Shown one piece after another: positions 25,576 to 35,055 of a DNA stretch of 64,000 nt (the stretch's first letter is position 1; every line of letters begins with the position of its first letter). A model generated the notes under the pieces. It did no database searches, had not been told where the DNA came from, and was given only the letters and a program-made list of their open reading frames with translations. Position numbers and translations under genes: made by a program. This stretch comes from AWTP1-13 sp963770295. Its GTDB lineage: Bacteria; Pseudomonadota; Alphaproteobacteria; Rhizobiales; Hyphomicrobiaceae. The DNA is taken from positions 1 through 64,000 of the forward strand of contig CAVYPA010000016.1 in NCBI GenBank assembly GCA_963770295.1, read 5' to 3'.

Positions 25576-27624
25576 TCAGGTCGGCCAAGCCTCAACCTCA
25601 ACGGCGGTATCGTTGTAGCACGCACCCTTGGCTAGGTCGGCCTGGGCATCGGCAGACACGAGGGCGCTAATTGTCTGTCCGGTCTCGCTGGTGGCGATCC
25701 AGGCGCCCTTCTCAGACGCCACCACACCTGGCGGCACGGCGTCGCTGATGATGAGCGGTAGGACGACGTTGCCAAGCTCGTTCCAGACGCGGATGCGCTT
25801 TACGTTTTCGAGGCCACGCGCCGCGGCATCGATGGGATTGATGGACAATGGCGGCGCCTCACCGGGCTTGCCGCCGAGCCCCAACAAGGTCGAGGAGATA
25901 CGTTTGTCGGATGCCGGTGAGATCAACGACAGCGGCAGCTTGGTCACCCGAGGCCTGTAGGCGGCGAGGCGCGCCTCGGGGCCCCAGCGCTCGGCGAGTG
26001 TGTCTGAGACCAGCTCGACCTTGCCCGAGGGCGTCGCTGGCATCACCGTGTCGAAAAGCGCTAGCGGCCGCCCATCGGCCGCGCTCATGCGCAGCGCTTC
26101 TTTGACCGGGATCTCGCTCGGGCGCATGCCGCGCATACGCGGATGTGACCCATCGATTGCATCGTCCATCAATTCTCTGTCGGATGCCTTGAAGCAGGGC
26201 TCATCAAAGCCAAAGCGAGCGGCCAGTCGGCGGAAGATCTCGGTATTGGGCAGCGCATCGCCGACGGGGGGGATCGCGGCCTCGCCTCGCTGCAGCCAAT
26301 GATGGCCGTATGCGGGATAGATGTCGTCGCACTCGAAGTGCGTCGCGGCAGGCAGCACGATGTCGCAGAGCGCCATGCTCTCGGTCATCGCGATGTCGAT
26401 GCCGGCGAGGAACAGGTCCTCGCGCATCAGGCCCTTCAGCATGCGGTTCTGGTCGGCATGCACGACGACGGGATTGTGATTGTAAATAACGAGCGCGCGC
26501 AGCGGGGGCGCAATGTCATCGTCGGCCAGATGTCGGCCGATGTCCATGATGTTGAGCGTACGCGTACCAGGGGGCACAAGGTCCGGCCGCTGCAGCATCG
26601 CCATCGTCTTTGGAAAGCTGTTACCGGCTCCCAACACGATGCCGCTGGTCGCATTGAGACGGCCCATCAGCGCCGGCAGCGCAATCGCCGCCCGGATACC
26701 GCTGCCACCATTGCGGCCACGCTCAAGACCATTGCCCGGCGCGATGACGAGGGGGTCAGAATCGGCCATCCAGCGAGCTAGCGTGCGGATATCATCGGCT
26801 TTGATCCCACACTCGGCGGCAGCCTTCTCCAGCGGCCAGTCGTCCGCCCGCGCCATGAAGGCATCATAGCCGAGCACATGCTGGTCGATGAACGCACGGT
26901 CATGGGCGCCGATGCGCTTCAGCTCCACAGCAAGCGCGAAGGCAAGCAGAACGTCCGTGCTCGGTCGCGGCGCGATATGGAGGTCGGCCTGTTCGGCGAT
27001 CTTGGTGCGCAGGGTATCGATTACAACGAGTTTGCCGCCCTTCCGCAGACTCATGCGAATCTTGCGCACGAGGTGCAGGTTCGCGACCGTCGCGTTGTTG
27101 CCCCAGACGATCGTCAGTTTGGCGTTCTCGGCCGCCTCGGGACCGATGCCCGGGACCAGGCCGTAAGTGCCGGCCCAAGCCTCGCTACGCACTCCTCCGC
27201 ACATGGACCGGCGATAGAGTTGGCTCGCGCCGAGTTTGTGGAAGAACCGCAATGATATGCTGTCGCCGGCGAGCATGCCGTGCGGGCCGGCGTAATTTAG
27301 CGGCATCACCGCTTCTGGCCCATGCGAGCCGATGACTCCACTCACCCGCGCATAGATGATGTCGAGTGCCTGCTCCCAGGAGATCGGCTCGAAGCGGTTT
27401 GTGCCGCGCGGGCCCACCCGCTTCAGGGGTGTCGTTAATCGTCCCGGCCCATGTACGAAGTCGGCCGAGTGGTGCGCCACTTTATTGCAGATGACGCCGC
27501 TGGTGAGAGGCAAGCCATCCGAACCTCGTACCTTGGTGATGCGTCCACTGTCGACCGTTACGGTCAGGCTGCAGGTATCCGGGCAGTCGAGGGTGCAAAC
27601 TGCGGGTTGCTCGAGCGTTGTCAT
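25576..27624 (-). CDS. molybdopterin-dependent oxidoreductase (DMSO reductase family)
   Basis: The start at 27624 is chosen because an AGGA lies eight bases upstream and the iron-sulfur motif begins directly after it. The 682-residue protein opens with the 4Fe-4S ligands VCTLDCPDTCSL...GVICNK. It continues with the Mo-bisMGD family core (FEPISWEQALDIIYAR, RRSMCGGVRSEA, LTIVWGNNATVANLH, LRALVIYNHNPVVVHADQNR, ESMALCDIVLPAATHFE) and ends with a C-terminal MGD-binding beta-barrel (SDKRISSTLLGLGG). No signal sequence is visible, so it is probably cytoplasmic. Substrate is unknown; the family includes formate dehydrogenases and various hydroxylating or reducing enzymes. Confidence 0.9.
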   Translation of the reverse strand: MTTLEQPAVCTLDCPDTCSLTVTVDSGRITKVRGSDGLPLTSGVICNKVAHHSADFVHGPGRLTTPLKRVGPRGTNRFEPISWEQALDIIYARVSGVIGSHGPEAVMPLNYAGPHGMLAGDSISLRFFHKLGASQLYRRSMCGGVRSEAWAGTYGLVPGIGPEAAENAKLTIVWGNNATVANLHLVRKIRMSLRKGGKLVVIDTLRTKIAEQADLHIAPRPSTDVLLAFALAVELKRIGAHDRAFIDQHVLGYDAFMARADDWPLEKAAAECGIKADDIRTLARWMADSDPLVIAPGNGLERGRNGGSGIRAAIALPALMGRLNATSGIVLGAGNSFPKTMAMLQRPDLVPPGTRTLNIMDIGRHLADDDIAPPLRALVIYNHNPVVVHADQNRMLKGLMREDLFLAGIDIAMTESMALCDIVLPAATHFECDDIYPAYGHHWLQRGEAAIPPVGDALPNTEIFRRLAARFGFDEPCFKASDRELMDDAIDGSHPRMRGMRPSEIPVKEALRMSAADGRPLALFDTVMPATPSGKVELVSDTLAERWGPEARLAAYRPRVTKLPLSLISPASDKRISSTLLGLGGKPGEAPPLSINPIDAAARGLENVKRIRVWNELGNVVLPLIISDAVPPGVVASEKGAWIATSETGQTISALVSADAQADLAKGACYNDTAVEVEAWPT

Positions 27625-27888
27625 CACGGGGTCCTGCACATGGGAGAAGCAACTCTGACCCACACATAACACAGTCCGTGTCGCTGGGCACAAGTCGACC
27701 CTTTCTTGCAGTCCGTTGTCCGGCCATCAGACCGAAACGCCCTCGTAGCCGCGTGCACGATGTCTGGCACGGCTTCCATTGGTGCTTCGGTTGAAGCTAT
27801 ACACTTGTGGACTTCAATCAATCCAAGATCGGATGTCGACCGCACTATTGTTGATGTCTGTTGCTGAGGCTATCGCGTCGCCCAACGG

Positions 27889-28878
27889 TTATGAGGTTGC
27901 TCTCTGGCGTGCAAGAACATTGGGATTAACGACGTTGATCGGGTTGCCAGATGCATACGCCACGATCTGATCGAATATGTCGGTGAACTGGACTTCGTAC
28001 TCTTCGGCCGTCACATAGCCGATGTGCGGCGTGCAAAGCGCGTTCGGCAGTTGCAGCAAGGGATGGTCGGGATCGGTCAGCGGTTCCTTCTCGTATACGT
28101 CGACTGCGGCAAATCCCGGTCTGCCCGCTTTCAGTGCCGCAATGAGAGCGCCCGGCTCGATCAACGGCGCGCGTGACGTGTTTACCAAGAGTGCCGTCGG
28201 TTGCATGCGCGCCAAGTCGGCAGACGTCACAATATTTCGTGTCGCATCCACGAGGCGCATGTGCAGTGAAAGCACGTCTGAGGCCGCGAAGAATTCTTCC
28301 TTGCTCGTGGCAACGAGTAGACCATCCCTCCGCGCATCTTCACGCGAAGCCGCCCGAGCCCAGACAAGCACTGCCACGCCGAACGACTTGGCCGTTTCTG
28401 CAACCGCGCGCGCAATTCTGCCGTAACCGAACAAACCAAGGGTTTTGCCGCGCAACGTCGTACCGACGCCCATTTGCCAGCCGCCCGCTTTTAGGGATGC
28501 CACCTGCTGCGGTAGTCGGCGCGCCGCCGCCAGGATCAGCGCCCACGTGAGCTCAGCTGTTGCATACGAAGGCGTTCCAGGATGCTGACTTGATGAGACG
28601 ACAATCCCGAGACGCGTGCAGGTGTCGATATCGATGTGAGGATAAACGCTGCGTTGGCTGATCAGCCTTAGTTTCGGCAATTTCTCTAGTAGAGCAGTGC
28701 GGATCTGCGTCCTTTCTCGAATCAAGACCAACCCTTCCGCTTCGCGTAGCCGATCGACAAGCTTGTCGATGTCCTCGACATGGTCATTCCAGATCGTGAC
28801 GTTGTGCCTCGCAAGCTTGCTGAAGCACGGAAGCGTTCTCACCGTATCGAAGTAATCGTCGAGAATGGTTATCTTCAT
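27889..28878 (-). CDS. D-2-hydroxyacid dehydrogenase
   Basis: From ATG 28878 the protein has about 329 residues. The Rossmann motif is LRGKTLGLFGYGRIARAV (GxGxxA in place of GxGxxG), followed by the catalytic Arg in LVNTSRAPLIE, the Glu in DVYEKEPL and the His in CTPHIGYVT. These are the R/E/H triad residues of D-2-hydroxyacid dehydrogenases, which reduce 2-keto acids with NAD(P)H. The ribosome binding site is weak. It is one of four metabolic genes in this block. Confidence 0.88.
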   Translation of the reverse strand: MKITILDDYFDTVRTLPCFSKLARHNVTIWNDHVEDIDKLVDRLREAEGLVLIRERTQIRTALLEKLPKLRLISQRSVYPHIDIDTCTRLGIVVSSSQHPGTPSYATAELTWALILAAARRLPQQVASLKAGGWQMGVGTTLRGKTLGLFGYGRIARAVAETAKSFGVAVLVWARAASREDARRDGLLVATSKEEFFAASDVLSLHMRLVDATRNIVTSADLARMQPTALLVNTSRAPLIEPGALIAALKAGRPGFAAVDVYEKEPLTDPDHPLLQLPNALCTPHIGYVTAEEYEVQFTDIFDQIVAYASGNPINVVNPNVLARQRATS

Positions 28879-28990
28879 TGGCGCGATCTGCTTGAGTTCC
28901 AATTCCACGGTCAATAGCCGTTACTGAATGTTGACCGTATGAACGCCATGAATCATAGTTTAGAGTGGCGCAGCGTGCACGACCCCCATC

Positions 28991-29201
28991 ATCCTCGGGG
29001 GTGGCTCCATCCTTGGAGACCGCGCGTATCTCACTGGCAAGGGCGTGCGCGTGTCGTTGCAGGGCCACCAGCCCTTCCAGGCGGCAGTGCGGGCCATCCA
29101 CGACACGCTGAAGGCTCTACGCGACGGCACCTCACCGACGGATCTCAAAAATCTTGCCTTCCAATGAGCTCATGGCCGCGGTGACCTGCTCGACCGGATA
29201 G
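28991..29201 (+). pseudogene. isocitrate lyase/PEP mutase family, C-terminal fragment
   Basis: The + frame reads ILGGGSILGDRAYLTGKGVR and VSLQGHQPFQAAVRAIHDTL, then KALRDGTSPTDLKNLA. This matches the end of the isocitrate lyase/phosphonomutase superfamily (LQGHQPF.AAV.A...TLKALR.G). After a one-base slip near 29160 it continues ASNELMAAVTCSTG and stops at 29199-29201. All catalytic residues lie upstream and are missing. It lies antisense to the intergenic space between two intact genes. Confidence 0.72.
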
Positions 29202-29248
29202 GGTGGCGCCTCCAGCTCGTAGACCGCGCGGCGGGCGCGGCAGGTGTG

Positions 29249-30067
29249 TCAGTAGTAGACTGTCCGACCTGCCCCGCCGGTTGCCGCGATAAGTTCACCG
29301 GAGACTGCCCACGCCTTGTCGGACGCCAGGAATGCCGTGACGAATGCGATTTCGGAGGCGTCCACCATCCGGCAGATGGCATTGCCGCGAGGCGAGTCCG
29401 GCGCGAAGTCTTGACGCTCGGCCTCGTCAGGCGAAACGCCGAGTTGCTTGGCACGCGCTGCAAGCAAGCTCGGCGTGCGCTCGGTGCGGGTCGTACCCGG
29501 ATGAATGCAGTTGACTGTGATCCCATGCCGACCCAATTGCACCGCCAGCGTCTTTGTCATGTGCACCAAGGCGGTGTTGCGCGCACCGCCACTGAGATTG
29601 CCGGCGTTACGGGCATTGGCGCCTGAGATGTTGATGATACGGCCCCAACCCTCCTTCTTCATGAATGGAATGACGGCCCGGGAACAACGCAAAGCCCCAA
29701 CATACTTCACATTGAAGTCCTGCAGCAGGTCCTCGTCGACTATCGTATCGATGGGGCCGATTGCGCTGGCCGAGCCCCCCGGTGCCGATCCGCTGTTGAC
29801 TAGGATATGTACGGCACCCAGCTGCTGGGCCACCTGGGCGACCATGCGGTCAATCTGCTCCCTGCTGGTGACGTCGGCCACGAGCGGGAGGATGCGCCGG
29901 TTGGTCTCGCCGCCCAGTTGACTGGCAGTTGCCTCCAGATCAGCCTTGTTCCGCGCAACGATCGCCACGTCGACCCCTTCCCGGGCCAACTCTCGTGCGA
30001 TGGCTTTGCCGATACCCCGACTTCCGCCCGTCACGATGGCCCGCTTGCCCTGCAATCCGAGGTCCAT
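29249..30067 (-). CDS. SDR-family protein lacking the YxxxK catalytic pair
   Basis: The 272-residue protein has the NAD(P)-binding motif GKRAIVTGGSRGIGKAIARE, a PVNNAG-like HILVNSGSAPGGSA and RIINISGANARNAGN (the usual Ser). At the normal YxxxK site it reads SGGARNTALVHMTKTL, where Tyr aligns with Gly and Lys with Asn. Downstream HGITVNCIHPGTTRTERTP is conserved. A recognisable subgroup of SDR proteins has this SGARN-TALVHLTK form. It is probably a non-classical SDR that may use other residues, or bind cofactor without hydride transfer. Start and length are normal. Confidence 0.86.
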   Translation of the reverse strand: MDLGLQGKRAIVTGGSRGIGKAIARELAREGVDVAIVARNKADLEATASQLGGETNRRILPLVADVTSREQIDRMVAQVAQQLGAVHILVNSGSAPGGSASAIGPIDTIVDEDLLQDFNVKYVGALRCSRAVIPFMKKEGWGRIINISGANARNAGNLSGGARNTALVHMTKTLAVQLGRHGITVNCIHPGTTRTERTPSLLAARAKQLGVSPDEAERQDFAPDSPRGNAICRMVDASEIAFVTAFLASDKAWAVSGELIAATGGAGRTVYY

Positions 30068-30247
30068 GGGAGTTTCTCACCCTTTGTCGGCGCGCCAGTA
30101 TTCCGGTCCAACCACCACGCATTGTTCTCCCATCAAGGACCGGGGCGCAAGTGCGACGCCCAAATGGTAAGATCGCTGGGGCGACATATCGTGATGGCCA
30201 GAACCGGCGTCTCGCCATTTAGGCTGCACTGACAGGAGGACTAGTTC

Positions 30248-30988
30248 ATGAATGATCTCTCCCGCGCTGAGCTTCTGGACCACGAGCTTGCCGAAGCCAT
30301 GGACAAGTTGGTGATTGTGAAATCAGCGATCTACACCTCAGGCGAGTGCGATCCTCGCGATCCGCCTCTGCACCAGGACACCGCCGGTCGGCTGCATCTC
30401 ATGGGGCACGATCCGCGCCTGCCGAAGATGCCCGCAAAACCAACCCTGTTCGATTTCTTCAACTACCGGTTTGGGCCGGCGGCGCACATGCTGCAGAGTG
30501 CGCGTCTCGCGCTGAAGAACGGCTGCAACGAGAAGGTGATCCTTGCCTGCCTGGTGCACGACTGCTCCGCCGCCGGTTTTATCCGCGCCGATCATGGCTA
30601 CTGGGCCGCGCAGTTGATCGCACCCTACGTCGATGAGGAGGTCGCATTCGCGGTGCGCTACCATCAGGTGCTGCGTTTCTATCCGGACGAGGCCTTCGGC
30701 TACAAATATCCCGATTCGTATGTCCGCCTCTTCGGTCCGAACTACAGGCCCGAGCCCTATCTCGACAGGGCTCATGAGTATTGCCGTAATCACAAGTGGT
30801 ACGAGACGGCACGGTTGCTGACCGTGAACGATCTCTACTCGTTCGATCCGAACCTGCAGGTCGAGCTCGAGGAGTTCACTGACATCGTCGGCCGCAACTT
30901 CCGCCAACCGAAGGAAGGCCTGGGCTTCGACGACAGCCCTAGCGCTCACATGTGGCGGACCATCAACTGGCCGACGCGCTATCTGTAG
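30248..30988 (+). CDS. HD-domain-like protein
   Basis: The 246-residue protein carries FGPAAHMLQSARLALKNGCN then VILACLVHDCSAAGFIRADH and VAFAVRYHQVLRFYPDEA. The spaced His and HD residues (H...HD...H...H) fit a metal-binding HD-type fold. The rest has no clear domain. A strong AGGAGG lies upstream of ATG 30248. HD-type proteins include phosphohydrolases and PhnZ/myo-inositol-oxygenase-like diiron enzymes. The substrate cannot be deduced. Confidence 0.75.
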   Translation: MNDLSRAELLDHELAEAMDKLVIVKSAIYTSGECDPRDPPLHQDTAGRLHLMGHDPRLPKMPAKPTLFDFFNYRFGPAAHMLQSARLALKNGCNEKVILACLVHDCSAAGFIRADHGYWAAQLIAPYVDEEVAFAVRYHQVLRFYPDEAFGYKYPDSYVRLFGPNYRPEPYLDRAHEYCRNHKWYETARLLTVNDLYSFDPNLQVELEEFTDIVGRNFRQPKEGLGFDDSPSAHMWRTINWPTRYL

Positions 30989-31413
30989 GAGCGCCGTAGG
31001 AAGTATCACAAGCCATCGCGGTGCCGACAAAACGGGTGCTTCTTTCGTGGCTTTGGCGGCAGGTGGCAGGAGCGTTCAGTCCGTGACCCGTCGCGAGCCT
31101 AGCAATGTCCTCTCCCATTTCCGATTTTGAAGCACAGTTGCCGACGTTCAGGAGCACGCGTCCTACTTGCAGTGTCGCGAGCAGAAGGTGCCACAAGCCA
31201 TCTAGCGCTCGAGATAGCCAATGTCCCACGGCAGGCCTGCGCCGGCGCGCACCACATTAGCCGGAAGCTGAAGGGCACTCCGGCCACCTGGTCTCGGCGC
31301 AGACTTCGAACGAGGTTCTCGCCGATCGAAGTAGTCGGATGTGTACGTTCCGCTCAAGTTCCGCGCGACCATTTTCTGCGGAACGCATGAGAACCATAAC
31401 CTATTGATTTCAT
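30989..31413. other. intergenic region before the integrated element
   Basis: About 420 bases between the HD-like gene and the tRNA-Thr fragment. No gene with supporting signals is seen on either strand. Confidence 0.4.
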
Positions 31414-31466
31414 TGGTGCCGGCTACAGGATTTGAACCCGTTACCCCCTGATTACAAATCAGCGAC
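31414..31466 (-). other. 3' half of a tRNA-Thr(TGT), attachment site
   Basis: Read on the minus strand, CTGATTTGTAATCAG forms an anticodon arm with anticodon TGT (454-456 in the 31 kb block), followed by a T arm (ACGGGTTCAAATCCTGT) and the acceptor end AGCCGGCACCA. The 5' half of the tRNA (D arm and 5' acceptor strand) is absent on the element side. A tRNA 3' fragment next to a tyrosine integrase is the classic product of site-specific integration. The other end of the element was not found in the window. Confidence 0.78.
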
Positions 31467-31631
31467 GACCGTTCTGACGCGGGACGACGGTGATAGACAC
31501 GGATAGACAGAACCGTTGCTATTATTGACTTTTGTCCGTAATACCCCCTGATCTGCAGGACGCGACGGGACACGAAAGGACATTTTAGATCGTCCCATCG
31601 TCGTCCCATCAGCGAAGGGGACAAGCCAATC

Positions 31632-32810
31632 ATGAAATTCACCCAAGCCCGCGTCAGCGGCTTCAAGCCGCCGGCCAGCAAGGCCGATCACGAGGAGATC
31701 GACGACAGCATGGCCGGATTTGGCGTCCGGTTTCGCAACGGGGGGGCCGGCGTCTATTTCATCAAGTTCAAGATCGGCAACAAGCACGGCAGACTGTCGC
31801 TGGGCGCGATCAGCAAAGTGACGCTGGCCGACGCGCAGGCCGCCGCCAAGCGGCATTTCGCCCTGATCACCGACAAAAAGATCAACCCGTCCACCGAACG
31901 CGCCAGAGCGACCGGCAAGGCCAGCGACACCATCGAGCCGCTGCTCGACGGCTTTATCGCCTACCTCCGCCGCAATGGACGCGCCGAGAGCTATCTGGGC
32001 GACGTCGAGCGTTCCTTGCGCCGATATTTCAGGCCATTGCATCGCTTCGCCGCCGCCGACATCAACCGCGCCATGATCGCAAAGGAATTGGCGCGCATCA
32101 GGACGGAGTGCGGCCCCACCACCGCCGACCGTGCCCGCGCGCATCTAAGCAAGTTTTTCAGTTGGGCGATTGCGGAAGGACTGGCCGACGAAAATCCGGT
32201 TTCAGGCACCGCCAAGACCGGCACCAAGGCGCGCGACCGGGTGTTGCAGGATTCCGAGCTTGCCGCGATCTGGCAGGCGTTGGGCGATGACGATTATGGC
32301 GACATCTGCCGGTTATTGATCTTGTGCGGCGCGCGGCGCGACGAAATTGGCTCTTTGCGGCGCAGCGAGATTAATTTTGCGCAAAAGCAGATCGAATTGC
32401 CGGGCAGCCGCACCAAGGGCGCCGTTGATCACATCATCCCGTTGGCTCCGCTCGCGCTCCCGATTTTGAAGGCGCGCGAACCGCGCCAGGACAGCGACTT
32501 CGTTTTCGGGCGCGGCGAGGGCGGCTTTTCTGGCTGGTCACAGTGCAAGGCGCGACTCGACGCAAGGCTCGATCTTGAACCTTGGGTGCTGCACGATTTC
32601 AGACGCGCGTTGTCAACGACGATGCACGATAAATTGCAGGTGCCGCCGCACGTCGTCGAAAGCGTCTTGGGTCACGTCAGCGGCCACAAGCGCGGCGTTG
32701 CTGGTGTCTACAATCGCGCACTGTATTTAGATCAACGGCGCGCTGCATTGGAGAGGTACGCTAACCACATCAGGGGGCTGACTCGAGCGCGGCTATCGGT
32801 GGTCCGATAG
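31632..32810 (+). CDS. tyrosine-type integrase
   Basis: The 392-residue protein starts with a DUF4102-like arm-binding domain (DHEEIDDSMAGFGVRFRNG, KFKIGNKHGRLSLGAIS), then a SAM-like core-binding domain. The catalytic domain shows R near 236 (LCGARRDEIGSL), HxxR near 320 (VLHDFRRALST), H near 346 (VLGHVSGH) and the nucleophile Y near 360 (AGVYNRALY). This is the R-H-R-H-Y pattern of phage-type integrases. It stands beside the tRNA-Thr fragment and points into the element. Confidence 0.93.
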   Translation: MKFTQARVSGFKPPASKADHEEIDDSMAGFGVRFRNGGAGVYFIKFKIGNKHGRLSLGAISKVTLADAQAAAKRHFALITDKKINPSTERARATGKASDTIEPLLDGFIAYLRRNGRAESYLGDVERSLRRYFRPLHRFAAADINRAMIAKELARIRTECGPTTADRARAHLSKFFSWAIAEGLADENPVSGTAKTGTKARDRVLQDSELAAIWQALGDDDYGDICRLLILCGARRDEIGSLRRSEINFAQKQIELPGSRTKGAVDHIIPLAPLALPILKAREPRQDSDFVFGRGEGGFSGWSQCKARLDARLDLEPWVLHDFRRALSTTMHDKLQVPPHVVESVLGHVSGHKRGVAGVYNRALYLDQRRAALERYANHIRGLTRARLSVVR

Positions 32811-32817
32811 AACCGCC

Positions 32818-33585
32818 GTGGCCGCCCGTCCCAAAACCAAGCCTTGGCTCACCAACGCACTGACCAGAGAGGCTGTCTCGCCAGACCTCGATTGGCTGAT
32901 CGGCCGCCTGGCCGCGTTGAACCCGACCGGCGCAAATGAACATCCCGACGTCGTCAGTAATCACGCCCACGAGATCCGTGGCCGTTGGTGGAGCTGGCGC
33001 TCGCGCGACGGCAACTACGCGATCAGGATTACAGGGGACGTGCGGCCCCGTGCCAAGCCTATCCCGGCCGACGCCGGAGCGACCAAGGAACTGGAACGGT
33101 TGCTGAGGGCAGCACAAGGCCGAACCGACAAACGATGGTCAACGACCTGGCTCGGCGTATCCGGCAAGACCCATCGTTTGATCGGCTGGCCACCGGTGCC
33201 ACCGGTTGTCGAAGGGGAGCGGGTCAATCTCGCCGTGCGCCACAGGTGGGTAAATGTACGCGGGGCTCATGCGATCATGCCGACCCGTGCTGACGCGGTG
33301 CAGTTGATCGAGGCCGCGTTGCGAAAACACAAGGCAAATCCAATCGCCGAACGTCGGAAGGCTAAGCCAGACGATCTGGCAAACGATTTCGTCTTCGCGG
33401 TGTGTAGGGCCTACCGTGTTCTGACAGGACGCCGGGGCGACAACACCTGGTCCGATGAAAGCGACAGCGGCCTGTTTGCCCTCTGCCGCGACATCCACGC
33501 CAGGTGGGAGGCCAAGGCCCTCACCGTAACCCGTATCCGAAGTGTGATCGCGTCCGCTCGATACAGGGTGGCCTTCAAAAAATAA
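32818..33585 (+). CDS. hypothetical element protein
   Basis: The 255-residue ORF starts with GTG seven bases after the integrase stop and is probably in the same transcript. Segments such as RGRWWSWRSRDGNYAIRITG and NDFVFAVCRAYRVLTGRRGD are coherent, with balanced composition and no long low-complexity regions. I recognise no domain. By position it could be an integration accessory factor or element-specific regulator. Confidence 0.65.
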   Translation: MAARPKTKPWLTNALTREAVSPDLDWLIGRLAALNPTGANEHPDVVSNHAHEIRGRWWSWRSRDGNYAIRITGDVRPRAKPIPADAGATKELERLLRAAQGRTDKRWSTTWLGVSGKTHRLIGWPPVPPVVEGERVNLAVRHRWVNVRGAHAIMPTRADAVQLIEAALRKHKANPIAERRKAKPDDLANDFVFAVCRAYRVLTGRRGDNTWSDESDSGLFALCRDIHARWEAKALTVTRIRSVIASARYRVAFKK

Positions 33586-33728
33586 ATTAGTGAGTCGTTT
33601 AAACCGCTGGCGCATAAGGAGTTTCCCGCCGTCGCCGCGCGAAATTTCCGACAGACCCGCGTTAGATATCACCGCCGATCTGTGACTAGCCTCGCAGTGT
33701 CAATTCGCAAGGAGCTAGCGAGGCGCAG

Positions 33729-34043
33729 ATGGAAATTCCAACAGACAAGAAACCAAGGCTGTCAACGTGGCCCGAGCTGAAGCAACTCGGCGTGCCGCAT
33801 AGCCGTCGCCAGGTTGATCGTCTCGAAGCAGCGAACCAGTTTCCCAAGAGAGTAGCCATCGGCGACTACCGCGTCGCCTGGGTGACGGAGGAAATTGTCG
33901 CCCACGTCGAAGCCAGGATCGCCGCGCGCGTGACAGCGGTGGGCAGTCTCGGCAGCGCCCACATCAAGCAGCGGCAAACGCGAACCGCCCGTGTTGCGCC
34001 CATGTTAGGCGCCCGGCGCGGGCCGGTATCGGAACCCGCATAA
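33729..34043 (+). CDS. AlpA-like DNA-binding protein (possible excisionase)
   Basis: The 104-residue protein shows STWPELKQLGVPHSRRQVDR and AANQFPKRVAIGDYRVAW, the AlpA/MerR-like helix-turn-helix-wing pattern, with EEIVAHVEARIA closing the domain and an Arg-rich tail. Such proteins act as excisionases or activators of integrase in prophages and genomic islands. AGGAGC lies a little upstream of the start. The role is inferred from family and position. Confidence 0.78.
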   Translation: MEIPTDKKPRLSTWPELKQLGVPHSRRQVDRLEAANQFPKRVAIGDYRVAWVTEEIVAHVEARIAARVTAVGSLGSAHIKQRQTRTARVAPMLGARRGPVSEPA

Positions 34044-34127
34044 AGGCGAGAAGCCGGCGCCCGCCTCGGCACCGGCTTCACTGAAGGTAATTCAGTCGAG
34101 GGAATTGGCACGGGAGCGAGCCCGCGC

Positions 34128-34361
34128 GTGGGACAAGCAATAGCAGCAACACCTAGCCGCTTCAACAGGGCCGGCCGTAAGCCCCCGAAATTGACGCCGA
34201 GCAAACTCGCGCGCGCCTGTCAGCGCGGTGCGGTTCTTCGCCTGCATTTTGTCCTCACCGATCCAATCAGCCTTGAATGTGGCATCGGGCCGGAATGCTT
34301 CGGCCACATAGCACCGGAACTGCGCACCTACGTCGCTCGCCAGAGGGAGGCCGTAGCGTGA
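34128..34361 (+). CDS. small element protein, unknown
   Basis: The 77-residue basic protein (NRAGRKPPKLTPSKLARACQ and FGHIAPELRTYVARQREAVA) ends with a GTGA overlap to the next gene. This overlap and the consistent strand are the main support. No domain recognised. Confidence 0.55.
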   Translation: MGQAIAATPSRFNRAGRKPPKLTPSKLARACQRGAVLRLHFVLTDPISLECGIGPECFGHIAPELRTYVARQREAVA

Positions 34362-35053
34362 CCCCAATATCGCTCAAAGAAGCTAGCCGCATTCTACAGC
34401 GCCAACCGGGTGCTCGTCTGGTGCTCACGGCGGCCCAGTATTGGGTCGTGCCCGGCGGCCGTGTGGCGGCGGATGTGGCCTGGCGGCTCATCCAGAGGCT
34501 TGAGATCGCCGACAACGGCCTACTCGGCAACTGCCCACAAAGCTGGCGATACCCGGGCAATAGACACGCGCCGGACAGACAGGTCTGGGCCAAAACCTTG
34601 AAGGAGATCCGTGAAATGGACATTCGAGAATTCCTAGGGCCGCCAAAGTTCATCAAGCATGGCGACCATCAAGACGGCCCACGCCGGGCGATCCTCGAGA
34701 GCGTGGCGCCGAACAAGAAGTACGAGAACAAGCTCGACGCGACCCTCGAATACGTCGACGGCGGCCGTGGTGTGCTGTCTCTCAACGTCACCAACCTGAC
34801 GGCCCTGTCCAAGCGGTGGGGCACGGATAGCGACGCCTGGCTGAATCAGGAGATCGAGCTCAGCGACGATCAGGTGCCGTTCGGTAATGGCTACGTCGAC
34901 TCCGTCGTGGTGAAGCCGATCAGCCCGCCGATCCCGAAAGATAAACGCACGCCGGCGCCGGCCGCGCCGAAGTCGTCGAAGTCGTCAAAGTCGGCACCGG
35001 AATCGTCTGGCCCGATCGACGACGAGATCCCCTTCATGCCGGAGAGGAGGTAA
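34358..35053 (+). CDS. element protein, possible ssDNA-binding or replication accessory
   Basis: The GTG at 34358 overlaps the previous stop. The first part (SLKEASRILQRQPGARLVL, VVPGGRVAADVAWRLIQRL) looks like a small phage protein. An internal ATG at 34617 has a very good AAGGAG and begins MDIREFLGPPKFIKHGDHQD, a second phage-type domain with LNVTNLTALSKRWGTDSDAW and a Pro/Ser/Lys-rich acidic-ended tail (IDDEIPFMPERR). The acidic IPF tail resembles that of single-strand-binding proteins. It may encode two products from one frame. Function is inferred only. Confidence 0.6.
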   Translation: MTPISLKEASRILQRQPGARLVLTAAQYWVVPGGRVAADVAWRLIQRLEIADNGLLGNCPQSWRYPGNRHAPDRQVWAKTLKEIREMDIREFLGPPKFIKHGDHQDGPRRAILESVAPNKKYENKLDATLEYVDGGRGVLSLNVTNLTALSKRWGTDSDAWLNQEIELSDDQVPFGNGYVDSVVVKPISPPIPKDKRTPAPAAPKSSKSSKSAPESSGPIDDEIPFMPERR

Positions 35054-35055
35054 CC

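Noticed and set aside
31414..31500. complete tRNA gene
   Set aside because: The 5' half (D arm and 5' acceptor strand) cannot be found on the element side. Only the 3' half is present, which fits an attachment-site fragment.
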